Positions 1 to 12,335 of a stretch of 64,000 nt of DNA are shown here, piece by piece (the first letter of the stretch is position 1; the number at the start of each line of letters is the position of its first letter). The stretch spans positions 806,001-870,000 of the forward strand of contig JAQGEQ010000043.1 in assembly GCA_034620365.1 (NCBI GenBank). Reading direction: 5' to 3'. The stretch is from Pegea sp. RAD2-039. Lineage: Eukaryota > Chordata > Thaliacea > Salpida > Salpidae. Under the pieces are notes generated by a model. That model saw only the letters and a list, made by a program, of their open reading frames with translations, was not told the origin of the DNA and made no database searches. A program made the position numbers and the translations under genes.

Positions 1-2522
1 CTAATCTCGTTTTTACATGTTTGTATGTTATTTAGTAATTGTCAGTTTGTTCTTGCAATTTCTTGTCCTATTTTAGAAATACAACCATCATATGTGTAAG
101 TTATTTACAGCCTCATTTACTGAACACTTAGATTTTAACGAAAAACTGCTTATAATGGATTAGTTCTAAAGTAAAATAAAAATGTTTATTTATTCATTTA
201 TTACAATAAACGCGAAGGGGTGTGCCTGAAAAGAACTAGCACACATTCTCATAAATAATACTTTAAAATAAATTTCACATTTTGATTATATCATTTATCT
301 TAAAAAAACTCTTTTACAAGTGAATAGCTCTTAGAGTAGATTCTAGCGCAGTTCTGTTAGTTAAGTCAATAAAAATTATTACTTTCAGTCTTATAAGTCT
401 TTACAATACGAGTCTTTAAATAGAGTCTATGTTAGTAAGAGTAGCTTTCAGCTTGATAGCTAGGGACGCTAAAATTGCTTCTAAACCAGCTAGAATGTCA
501 TAAAATTTAATAACTAGATGAAATAAGATTTTTAAAAATGAGTTTGCAATAAAAATTATTTTATTATACTCAAATTTTTATAAGATTGATTATTAGTGGT
601 TTTATGTTGTTTGCCAATGAAAAAAAATTTGTTAAATTAATTTTACTTTATTATAAATGAGCCGTATATAAAACTGATTTAAACGAATTTTGCATTAAAA
701 CCACTAGCTTCAATGAAAAACAACTTGCACTCATGTAATAACGAACTCTGTGCGGCAATTAACTTCTGTAGTAGTCGCAAAAAAACTTTCTATCTATAGT
801 ACAAAAACAATAAAAGTTTTCTAATAAATTTCTTTATTTTGACATTAAATTTAAAGTTTCGTTCAAAAAACTTTTTGTCATTTTATCAGCACCATAAAAT
901 TACACTGTGAATATTTATTAGTTTTTACTTTCTAGAGTGTAAACAAATTTCGACTAAAATGTTATAACAGCCGTGATATCATTTGATAAATATTTCAAAA
1001 TATGCTCACTTTGGTATAATCTGTAAATAAATACCTTTAATCATAAGTAGATTTTATAAGCAATCTTGCTTAAAAAGTTTCTTTGAAAGAGATTAAACGT
1101 CCGAGTTTTATGATTTGTTTTATTTAGTATAGATTTTGTTTAATGAGATCAAAGTATAAATTTGAAAGAAATTCCTGCAAAGGATTATGCAAACTATCAA
1201 TTGTGTAAAATGTTCAAACAAAATGCTAGTGACAGCAGATAGTTAAACAATTTTTTTTAAATATATCTTTATAAGGTGTTTTATCATACTCACTTTTAAA
1301 GAAAACATAAGGAGCTTAACACAAGGTATATGCATACACTATTTAAGTTTATCGAGTAATGTTTACAAAAAGAAAACAGAAATAACTGTAGACAAGTTAA
1401 ACAGTTTATACAAGATTGTGAAAAATAAGGCATAGGTGGATAAATGAAGTTTTGGCTTGCTTACAAAAACATAAAGTTGTTCTGCTTGACATGTTTTGAT
1501 TTATCTGTTTAAAAGTTATGCTTATAACAGCAATTTACTTTTATTAAACTTTTGAAAGATTTTGTTGATAATTGGGAATTTTTCAATGCTACAACATTCT
1601 CGAATATTTCTATAGGCTCAAAAGGTCATCATTATTTTCATCGATAAGTTGATAAAAATTTGTTCTTATCTTTGAAATATAAATATTTACGCTTTTTAAC
1701 TTTGGTTGCAAGAAATTTCATAATTTGACAGATTACTAAAACGAAATCTACCCTATATGAGTGTTTGTACTTGACCTGAGATATATTTTTGTTTTAAGTC
1801 ATGATTTCACTTCAATCTCAGTGCGATATCATTTAGCAGCTTTTAAGCTGAAGGATTTTCAAGATTTGACTTCATATTAAAATAAGATTTTATTTTTTGA
1901 TTCAGTTTAGTTATTTAGAAATGATCAATTTATTTAATCAAACCTTTTTGAAAAATTGTAAGAATCTATAAGACCTTAAATTTTATTGAAAACTAAAAGT
2001 TTCAAAATTTTCAAATTAATAATTTAAACTTTTGTTAATGATTTTTATAGGAATTTTTCTATTTTGATGATTGAACCCACAAATATCTTACTTTTAGATT
2101 ACTTCTTCAAAACTATTCTTCATCCACTAAAGGCAGCATTGTTCATCAGCACACGTCTTGTGGTTGTGCGTTTTATAAAGATTTATAAGTTTAAACATTT
2201 ATTTCAAGATATTTATTTTGCATTTAAAAGTACTTAGCTTTGGAACAAAATAAATTTTCTATTTGATTTATGGTACTATTAGTTTTTGATCTTAGGGTTT
2301 TGTATAAAAGATATTTAGCTACTTAAAGCTAAATCAAAATAAAATTGCTGATATTTAGTATCAAGTAATATATTAGCAAGTTTAAAGAAATATTTGCGAG
2401 ACTTTTTGAAATCTGTGAAAGAATACTTGGACAAAGTCTCTTAGTAGTCGGTCATGTTTTAATTTGTAATATCATTACAGACTTACTAATAGTTATATGG
2501 AATTATTAAAGCGGTTTTCTAC
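1..2522. other. AT-rich stretch with no recognisable gene
   Basis: No reading frame with protein-like composition, tRNA or known repeat is visible on either strand. A slightly GC-richer patch lies at about 208-255. Close to the right end, a ten-codon upstream ORF starts at 2497 and its stop overlaps the ATG of the next gene at 2523. Confidence 0.5.
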
Positions 2523-4715
2523 ATGAAGAATATAAAAGAGTCTTTAATTCTCCTGATTTTCTTGAGTGGAATTGTTTTATCTACAAAAGAAAATAAGGTT
2601 GATATCGGCAGATCTATCTGTTACACCATATCTCGTTCATACAATAGTTCTCTAAGGATTCTTGAACTTTCAGTTGCTTTAAGGAATAAAAGCAAGACAA
2701 GGAGTTTTTCTTTCATTCAATCAAAACGAGGTAATTACTTATTGTAATATTTGTATTTAACAAATTTGTATTATTCTTAGCTCGCTTAAAGTTATTTTTA
2801 AAAATTTTCTCTTATAATAGACTATTTTGTGACTCAAAAAATTAAATTTATTTTCTAAAACTAACTTAAAGCTTAGCTAGAACAATTCATAAAAAAAACA
2901 TGGTGTAAATTCAGTGTAGCTTTTCTTAACTAGAATAAAATTGTTTTTGAGTACCTTTATTTTGATAGAATCCAAAGTAGTGTTACTGATGCAAACTATT
3001 TACTTAAGGCTCTTTAATGTATTGTGTAGACAACTACTTACTACCTATTTACAAAATCACATAAGTTTCTTACTCAAACGCCTTATAATAGTTGGATTAA
3101 GAGATTTTCATATAATGTGAATTGTTTTATTAAATATAATTGCTTAAAATGTCTTTTGTGATCGTCATAAAGCTTTATGGTAAATGGCTTACCCACTTAC
3201 AGTCCATAAACAAATTTAAAAATATAAGAATTTGAAATTGAATAGGTTATAACAAAGATTATGGATCAGAAAGACAAACTATATACCTCTCTATCCATTT
3301 TGTTGTTAACTTGCTTTGTTACTTGAAAACCTAATTTGTAGTCATGATTAACATTTAGATAAAATTTATTAGCTAAAAGTTTTTCTTAAGTTCCCTATAA
3401 ATTTTTCACTTGAAAATATTCATTTCGTCATATCTAAAAGACTTTTACAATAGTAACTAAACCAAAATTACTATGTAAGACTAAACATACTTTCAAAGAT
3501 GTATTCTATCTTTTTTACTTCATCTTTGTTTACCAGGTATTTAAAACACATTTACAAGTTTAAAAGTTTATTCAGGCGTATGAAGCTTTATTCGTTTTAT
3601 GTTTTTGTTCCACATTTTTAAAGTTTCTGAAATTAACTTTATAACAAAGGTTTTCAATGATGAAATAGATCAGGAACCAAAATGATCAAAAGCTTTTTAA
3701 TGAATGCAAAGTCATGAAATAAAATACTTAAAGTAGAAATCAATACTTAGCATGAAGTTTTGAAAGCTACAAAGCATTACTAAAAATGTATTATTGCTAC
3801 ACATAACCAGTTTACCATCATTTATTAAAAGCTTTGAGTTGATGGATTATTGCATGGTGCTGTACTTTAATTCACAAGTTGAAAACAAGTTTTTATCTTA
3901 TAAACTATGCATAGCTTTACTTCACTAGATTGGTTTGCTTAAAAAGTTGTAAAAATTTGTTGAACTTTCAAAAATATGTAGACTTAGTTTATGAGTATAT
4001 TCGTTAGTTGTGCATCTTTAACTCTTTATTCATTTTTTATTAATACTTCTTTTTTTCTAGAATTAAATCTAAAAGCACCACAAAAATTACAAGTAAAGCT
4101 TCAAAATGATTCTGTACTTGTTACTTGGGTATCAGAAGGAAAGAAAACACAATTTTTTGGGTTAAGATTGTTCCAAAATCGATCATTAGCTTGCAAAAAG
4201 TAAGTTGGATTCAGTCCTACAGACCTATATGTAAATAAAAAAGCTCATAATGATAAATTCAACCCAAATTTTTTCAAACATTTTTATGATATTAAACTAA
4301 AGTTTGTATACATTTTCAGATTAGTGCAAAATGTCAATTCAGATGAAAAAGATAAAGTTTCTTATAATCTAAAATTTTATGATCTTCTAGCTGATGCAAA
4401 ATACATTTTACAAGTACGAAGTCTATCAGCAAATTCTTCTAGCAAGTTTTCTACTATTAGCTTTATAAACAGTAAGTTGCTTTCATTGCTACAAAATACC
4501 ATATCTACATCAAAAAATTATGGTTTCTAATTTTTAGACTTGAAACTATTATGACACAAATAAATCTATTAGGACTAATTAAATAGATCAATATAATGTA
4601 ATAAATTAATAAAATGTAGTTTCTTCATTTCATTGCAGCGTTTTTCAGATTTCTGAATTCGTTGTTGTTTGATTTAATTATGGGTGGTCTGAAAAACGAT
4701 TTGAGAAAATTTTAA
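2523..4715 (+). CDS. Small secreted protein with one fibronectin type III domain (possible remnant of the VWA/FN3 family)
   Basis: Proposed exons are 2523-2730, 4061-4199, 4320-4471 and, less surely, 4639-4715. Exon 1 starts with a typical signal peptide (MKNIKESLILLIFLSG) and ends in phase 1. The next two exons (phases 1-2 and 2-1) encode one FN3 domain: a proline at its start, a VTW core strand, and a hydrophobic strand around YILQVRSL. The same phase pattern is used for FN3 domains in the two large genes downstream, so it is probably a relative. The last exon adds a short hydrophobic tail and a TAA, with AATAAA 31 bases further on. The model would give only about 190 residues and no VWA domain. 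Alternatives are a decayed copy, or alternative 5' exons of the gene at 12336, because exon 3 ends in the phase required by the exon at 14279. The first three exons are fairly secure and the last is tentative. Confidence 0.55.
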
Positions 4716-4745
4716 GAATATTTTAAGGATAAATCATTCCGAAAG

Positions 4746-4751
4746 AATAAA
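4746..4751 (+). terminator. Poly(A) signal AATAAA after the small FN3 gene
   Basis: A canonical hexamer 31 bases after the proposed stop. In DNA this AT-rich such hexamers are common, so it supports the short gene model only weakly. Confidence 0.35.
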
Positions 4752-6150
4752 ATTGTTGAGTTTGGCTTTGTTGTTAACCTACTTATTTGTTACATATCAT
4801 ACTAAAATATTACCCAACTTATAAGACTAATTTTAGAGGTCACGAGATCTACTTTGTAAATAAGTTGTGTAAAAGGTTTTTTAAGTAAAAATATTTGACT
4901 GTTTAAAGCCAAGGTTTCTGAATAATAAGAATCTTTACAGCAAAATCAACAGAAAACACATTTTATTTTATTACACAGAGAATTTGAATTTAAAACTTGA
5001 AATTCTTTTGGCGTTTCAATAAGTATTTACGTAATTGTAAATTGATAATATTGTTTCTTGAGTCTTATCCATATGTGATTATTTTATTTCCTATACTTTT
5101 CTACTATTCTACTGAGGAAGCAAGAGTAATCTGTATAAGGCTTAAATACCTTTACTTTTTATTATTTCTTCTGGAAGCAATGAATGAATCAGGGAATGAA
5201 CAAAAGCTTTCAATGTTGTAATACTAAATTTAATAATGCTCCTTATTTATTGTCATATATATGTTGTTATCTAATTTCTAAATTGGACAAAGCTATTTCA
5301 TAATTTAGCAAATTTTTGGTCAAGCAGTTTAATTTTTACATTAATTTTTGTTAAATTAAAAATTGCACTCACGAACTAATTATAAGAATTTGAATTACTT
5401 AATTAAATTTTATTCATTAAATTTGTAGAAAATTTTAAGTAGTGTTAGAGAGTTATTCAGAAATAAACAAATGAAATTTAAAATGTAAAATCAGTTGAAA
5501 TTCATTTAGGCTATAATCAATCAGTTTAACTGATTTCTTTAAATGTAGTTTTAACCTAAAATGATGTTTTGAAAATTGTGAAAGTTTTAAGTCAAATGAT
5601 ATCTCACTGAATGACAGGTATGTACATCTTTCAAACAACTTCAGTAAAGTTTTCATAATCTCTTCCTCATTTAATTTGAAGTTTTGTCAAAAAAAGTAAT
5701 TTTGATAGAGGAAACTATTTAGTAATTTCAGTTTAAAAGCTTTTTAACTCTCTCATCAGCTTAAAATATTCTTTGATGTATTCTTCAAAATCCTACTTTT
5801 GTTCGACACTGGCTATGTTGTGTAACGTAGATATGCGGGAACGAGCATTTGATGTTTACTCATGAATTTCATACAAATTAAAGTCATTACTTGTTTAAAC
5901 TATAAATGTCAGAAACCGCTGTTTACTGATGCTCATATTTTATACGACTAACTAAATTAAACACTTGTTAAGATTTCTGCTTAAAAAAAATCATGAAAAT
6001 GAATATTTGATATTTATATTATTCAACTTCTTAGTTAACTGTTTACTTGCTATAAAGACATTTAATACTAGTTTTTTGTGGAAATAAAATATTCTGTCTT
6101 TGAAAGTTGTTGAATATATTAAATAAGCATCTCATAATGTTTATACTCAA

Positions 6151-6202
6151 TTTCCTTAATTTGATTCATAGGCTTTCATTTCCTTAACTTGATTCATAGG
6201 CT
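6151..6202. repeat. Two-copy direct repeat, 24-nt unit, period 28
   Basis: Copies at 6151-6174 and 6179-6202 differ at one base (tttccttaatttgattcat versus tttccttaacttgattcat) and both end in aggct. A recent local duplication with no evident function. Confidence 0.9.
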
Positions 6203-9200
6203 GCTTATGAATTTACATTTTAGCCATTTTCGGCTGTTTGAAAATTCATGTTGATAGCAATTGATCACACTTTACTGCAGAAATGTTCAAGATTACTATT
6301 ACTTTAAGTTTTGTCAATATCAAATGTCACAGCAAATACTAATCTTATTTTATAAAAATAATCAATGCGTATACCTTTTGCAAAAACATGTTAATAAAAT
6401 AAATCATTCTGTTTAGTTAGTCAATGATAAAACTTAAGTTCTTATTAGTCAAAGTATATAAAACTAAAATCCAAAAGTTTGATAAATTTCAACAAATATT
6501 TTGATGGCTTTAGTAGAAGTTATTTCATCTAAACAATAAAACTTAAATCAATCAATGAATTTAATTTAGATTACCGTTAGGTGTCCTTTTCCATTAAAAC
6601 TTTCCACTCATAGCTAAGAATATTTTACATTAGCTCCATGATATTTGCTGTTTCATAACTTTTATAAATATGAAATCTCTTATTGAAGTTTATGCGATTA
6701 ATTGAGAAATTACTGCTGTGAGCAAAAGTGTTGCTTATAAATCTGTCTCTTGAATAACTGTATTTACAAGATAACTTTCTTGAAAGATTTTGCAATCCTG
6801 ATTCTAATAAGTAACATTTTAGAATTTAACTAAATTTTACAAGCTGCTGAAACTAGACAAAAGCTAGCAATTATATCAAACTATTTATCAGAACTTATCA
6901 CACCTAATTACTAAACCTTTCAATCATATAATTCAGATAAGAAATACTAACATGTCGCAAGAAAATCAGTTTCAGACTTAATATCTAATCAGTTCAAAAA
7001 ATATTTTACTGCAATTAATTATACATTTAATAATTTAAATCATTTAATAATGATTTATTCTACTTAGCTGCTTTTTTCATTCTGTAATGCGAACATAAAT
7101 TAATTTTTGATAAATCAATAATCTTTATTTTCTTTAACATACTGCAGTTAATAAGGACAGAATACTTATAACTGTTTTTCGAGATAAATTTTAATTTATT
7201 TTTTAAAGGTGAAAAGCTTGTTAACTTCATATTTTCAATATATTTTATTTTTGAAGCTAAGAAGTGCTTTTACTGATATTTCAAATTGATAACTAATAGT
7301 TATACTTCGATAATAATTCTATTTCAAATGATAATAAATTCTAGCTATTTTGAAATTGCTTACTGTAGATTTCATCACCTCAATAAGTTTTTTGTAAACC
7401 ATTAAAGACCTAATCCAGATGTCTTATTTCCCTAAAGTACTCATTTTTAGTTGGGAATTTATAAATGATTAAATCATCTAGTTAGCATACCTCAAAAAAT
7501 ATTAAATTTTTCAAAAGTCTTCTTACACTATGATTATTTGTATAAAACATTCAAGTTTCAATGAGCTTAGGTTGAATATAAAAACTTTTGATTATTTATA
7601 TAGCAAACACAAAGTATTAAATTCAACATTTTGTTAAAAAGAGGTAGATATGTAATTTTTAGTGATATTTAATTCATTTCTATGTAATCTTGTCCCACGA
7701 TTTGATAGAATTTTGTTCACTAGTTGAATTTTCTGATAAGTTTTATTTGAAAATTTAGAGATTAGTTTTTTATAAGATTTTTATACAGCTAAACTAAAAA
7801 CTTCGTTTATTTTCAGTTTTTACTGATTGAATAGAAAGTAGAAATAAAATTATATAAACTTTTTTTCCAAATTATAGAACTCATAGAATTATAAAATCAT
7901 CAAAAGAATGATATATATAAAAGTTTTCGACTAAATTATAAAACCCCAAAAATCTTTTGTCTTTTTCATCTTTTATTTTTACAAAGTCCGCGTATTTTCT
8001 AACTTCTAAGCTTGCTGATTTTAACATTTTTTTCAGTTCTTCGCTTCAAATCAAGAACTTCAGTCTTTTTAGTCAAAGTTATTTTAATGCAAAGCGATTT
8101 GAAACGCTATTTTCATGTATTTTATCAACTATTACGAAAAAGTTTTTTCATAACTCTTATGTTAATTTTAAAACAAAATTAATCTAAATATAAGCCTCAG
8201 ATGATTTATTTAAACTCAAACCTGCCAACAATTATTTTAATTTTGAAATTATTTTTCATTTTTGCCGTAAAAACTCTGAAAATTTAGTTAAAATAAGTTT
8301 CGAAAAATTTAGAAAAAATTTATTTTTTGTGAAAAGTTGTATCTAATTGCTAAAAGTATTTATTTATGGTAGAGTAGAAAGCTTATTATTCTATCATTCT
8401 ATTATCTATTTTGTTAAGTTAATATAAAAATAGTTTTCAAATTTTTGAAATAAAAACGTTTCTGTAAACTTTACAGCAAAGCTGCATAGTTGTTTAAACA
8501 AACTGCTTCAAAATCAATCCGTTACCTCAAAGTTAAGTAGAAAGTGAACGTGACAATAGTAATATTTTTCTACAGATTTGGTTTCATCAATGAGCTTTAA
8601 TCTCTTACTTTATTGCTATTTAATCTTTACATCTTTCCAAACAAGTCTACTTTTGTTTGATGAGTGGTTTGCACTTTCATTTCTACACTGGACATACCTT
8701 TATTTGTGAGATAAAGAAAACTTGAATAAATACCTTTGATATGCTTAAATTAAAAATTAAATTGCGAATTTTTGAAAGAAATCTAACTTTCTTTGGTTAA
8801 AATGTTAAACAGATGTTTACTTAAGCAGTTATACTAAATACATTTGCTTGTCATATTTCATTAAATGGCTCATCACTTTTTAAAAGTTTGTATATTTAAA
8901 AATTATAACAAAAATGTTACTTATTACTTTTGCTATTTTTAAGTAAGCTTTATTAAATTAATTATTAAATATTAATTCTTTCACGAATTGAAAAAAAAGC
9001 CTAAACAAGTAAATTAATCTTTTAATACTAAAATCAAAGTAAAAGCAACTGTTTTTTTCTAAATAGAGATTTATGGCTGATTAGCACTCTTAAGACACTA
9101 CTTTTGGTAAGTTCAAATATAAGTATGCTTTTTAGAAAAATATTCTCAGGCTTAACTTAGGTTAAAAAAAGCAGTTTTAGAATTATTTAAAATAATGACC

Positions 9201-9300
9201 TTTCAAATGATCAACATTTTGATATCCTTGCAAATAATACTGGATAAATATTTAGTAGTCTTTTCTCATTAAACAATTGTTTGGCTATGCTATGTTGGTT

Positions 9301-9330
9301 TATAATAATATTTATATATAATAATATTTT
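9301..9330. repeat. Short AT-only tandem repeat
   Basis: Two near-identical copies of a tataataatattta-type unit. Simple-sequence DNA. Confidence 0.6.
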
Positions 9331-11421
9331 CTGTGAGATCTGAATACTGAGTGTTTAGGAGCCGACCGAATTTTAGCTAAAAAAATTGATTATTTTAATT
9401 TTCTGCTTCATTTTTATATGAAGATTAGATGTTTATCCAAGGTATTGATGACTAAAATCACTAATCTTAAAACTTCTTTGATCAATTGACTGTAATCTTT
9501 AAGCCGCCATAAAAAAATCTTTAAGAACATCTTTGTTTAATTTACTGTTTTTTTTCAGAGTTTATTAAAGCTGCATAACAGACTTTTTTTCAAAAGTTTT
9601 AATTTTTTACTGCTAAACTTCAAAGGAAATATTACTGCTTATTAGAATATTTTCATTTATGCGCCTAGGCTATTTAATATTAAATAAATAGACTGAGATA
9701 AAAGTATTTGAAAAAAGTTGCAAGACTCTAACTTTAATCTTGCAAAAAGATATTAAAAAACAAATTTTATGAGTAACAGAAAATGCAAATAATTGATGAG
9801 TAAAACCTTTAATAGTATTCAACGAGTTGTGAGACTTAAAAAAAGAGATAAATTCTGCAAGCTTCTTTATACGATCTCATAGCATTTATAGACCTTGTAA
9901 AAAGAAATAACTTTTGAATAAACGAATATTAGAGTACTAGTTAAAGTAATCACAAGAAATGTTTAATAATTTTAATACATGAAAACAAAAATGCAACTTT
10001 GAACATTACAGTTATAACCATTCAATAACATAAAATTTCATTTTATCTTTATATATTAAATAGTTTAAGTTACCTTACAAGACAAATTTTATTTGCAAAC
10101 ACAATATCGTATTAAAAATTCAGAATAATTATTTTACTTATTTAACGTTTATAAATTTTGAAAGTAAATAAAACTTATAATTTAAGTTTAACTAACTATG
10201 ATTATATCAATATTTAAATAAATCTTTTGCTAGCTCTGACAAAATTTTGTATTAAAAAATAACTTTTTTGCAAGATAGAAATCCTGCATTTTTATACCGA
10301 GCTGAAAATTGTAATTATTTGAGCCAGTAATTGCTTGACTTAATATTTGAAAGCTTGTACATTAAATTACAGCTTTATCGAAAAACGTAGTTTTATTTGA
10401 TAAGCTTCACCTTAAACATCGTTACATTCTTAAAAAAGAAATCTAAGTTTGCAAAATATTCTGAATGCTAAATTAGGTAAAAAAAGTCAGTACTTTTTTC
10501 TTCTTTTTTATACTTACCACAAGCATAATTACTTGATTGATCACTTATTAATTTATTTCTGAATTTAGTTTTGACATTAACAAATATTTTCATTAAGACA
10601 ATAAACCCTTAAAACTGAAAGTTTTGCATGAAATTTGTTCCAAACAAAATTTCGAATGTTGTTTTTTATGGCAGCATTTATTTTAGTTTTAAAAATAAGG
10701 TGCTATTGAGAAACCTTGCAGAGTTTCAACATGCTAAATATTTGTATTTCATTTTCAAACAAAACTTGTTTATATTCAACCGATGAAATAAAAACTGTTA
10801 TAAATTACTATCATTTTGGATTTTGACAAAGTGTCTATCTAGAATGATTAAGATTTAATTGTGTAAGCTTGACACTTTATTTATTCTGAATGTAAACAAA
10901 TCTTATTCTTAAGCATCTCGAATGAGATTCTCTTGCAAGTTAGCAAATACTTTCGTTGAAAAATTTTGTTAGGTGTAAACATTTAATCTAATTATTTTCT
11001 AGAGCGTTACAATAAGGTATAGTCAGAATGATTTCTTTACAGACTTATGCTCTGAGATTATGTTTGAATATATCAGGAGATTCAAAAAACGAACAACTTC
11101 AGAATCTTTAAAATATTGTAAATTATCCAATTTTGCTGGTTCAGGTTCTAATTGAGTATTTTATTTATTAAATTAAACAGAAACTTGTAATAAGAAGCTC
11201 TTATATAGCTTGGAATTCACATGCCTGGAAATCAAATATTATATTTATTTAAAATAGTTTAAAGCTTTAAAGGGAGTGACCGAATAACAAGTACTTTTTT
11301 ACAAAGTATACTTTTTAATAAGTGTGAATGAAAGCAAATAGGAAGTACAATTGTCTGGGTAATAGAAGACTATATGTATTTTATTGTTCAAACTTTATCG
11401 TCTGTTTAGAAAAAAATACAT

Positions 11422-11470
11422 GGTATCTAAACTAGTCCTATCAAGTTTATGATAGTCTAAATTAGATACC
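11422..11470. other. 49-nt imperfect inverted repeat (hairpin)
   Basis: Outer arms ggtatctaa and ttagatacc match perfectly over 9 bp. Inner arms ctatca and tgatag add 6 bp around a 6-nt loop, and a 3-bp tag/cta pairing sits between them, giving about 18 pairs with two small internal loops. It lies about 480 bp upstream of the TATA box at 11953. Confidence 0.6.
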
Positions 11471-11952
11471 TTATAATGTTTTGTTAAAACATTTATTGAT
11501 AATTTTTTTAATTTAACTAAATTTTAAAGCATCAATTAAATTAAACAGCTCATGCTATTTATTGATAATTCTAAAATTAAGGAAATAGTCTGACACTTTT
11601 AGATTTACACTCTTACACTAAAAGTTAATTCAGTTTATCATAATTTAGTTTGCATAGTAATAGAACATATTAAAAGTTGTTCAAACTCTAAATCAATAAC
11701 TAATGCAACTTAAAGAAACGTTTAAATTGGTTTTAGAGTCTTATATGACGTTTTATTGAAACTATTTTTTATTAAGACAGATATGTCTTCATTCACACTC
11801 TAAACATTTTTTTTTTCAAGACTAAATTTTTTCAATGAAATATTTGTGTGAAACCGTGAATTAACTAAGAAAAGTAAGATGTGAAAGTGTACAATAGTTT
11901 GTCAAACTAATAAATACTCACCACTTGATAGCACTGCTGGTGTCTACCTGCA

Positions 11953-11960
11953 TATAAAAG
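11953..11960 (+). promoter_or_regulatory. TATA box, candidate core promoter of the VWA/FN3 gene starting at 12336
   Basis: TATAAAAG followed by GGCC is the best TATA match in the window and lies in a locally GC-richer patch (about 11930-12030). Transcription would start near 11983-11990, about 350 bases before the ATG at 12336. The leader would hold a three-codon upstream ORF (ATGGCAGAATAG). A CATAAGAGCA motif at 11985-11994 recurs upstream of the paralogue at 41840-41849. Confidence 0.4.
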
Positions 11961-12335
11961 GCCTCTAGGTCAATCTCACGTGTTCATAAGAGCAAAAGAA
12001 GAATTAGTGATGGCAGAATAGGTGTATTGAAAATTGTTTAGTTTATGCCATAAGTAGCAACAGATGCACTTTCTTAGCAGATAATTTTATTTTTAATTAT
12101 ATTTTAAATCTCTAATGTAACAAAAATTTTCCCAAAAATGTAAATGATATTATTTTTCTTTTTAATTTTACTACTATTTGAGTTAGTTTTGAGATGTTTA
12201 AATATATAGTAATTTAGTATAAAATTTTATATAAATAAGTTAACAAATTTTTTGACGAAAAATGAAATTGAATAGAAAACAATGATGTGTTACCAGCACT
12301 ATTATCTATCACAACAGATAAAAACTGTATGAAGA

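Larger units (their letters stand above)
4752..11930. other. About 7 kb with no recognisable gene
   Basis: I looked for further VWA, FN3 or collagen exons that could extend the gene at 2523 and found none. The open frames here are short, lysine/phenylalanine-rich and without flanking splice signals that fit. The stretch holds a two-copy tandem repeat (6151-6202), an AT repeat (9301-9330) and a hairpin (11422-11470). A small patch at about 5795-5860 is GC-richer than its surroundings but encodes nothing I recognise. Confidence 0.5.

Noticed and set aside
4997-5221. 74-codon hydrophobic plus-strand ORF
   Set aside because: Composition is typical of chance ORFs in AT-rich DNA, and there is no family resemblance or fitting splice site.
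7957-8187. 76-codon plus-strand ORF rich in Ser and Phe
   Set aside because: Low-complexity composition and no splice or paralogue support.
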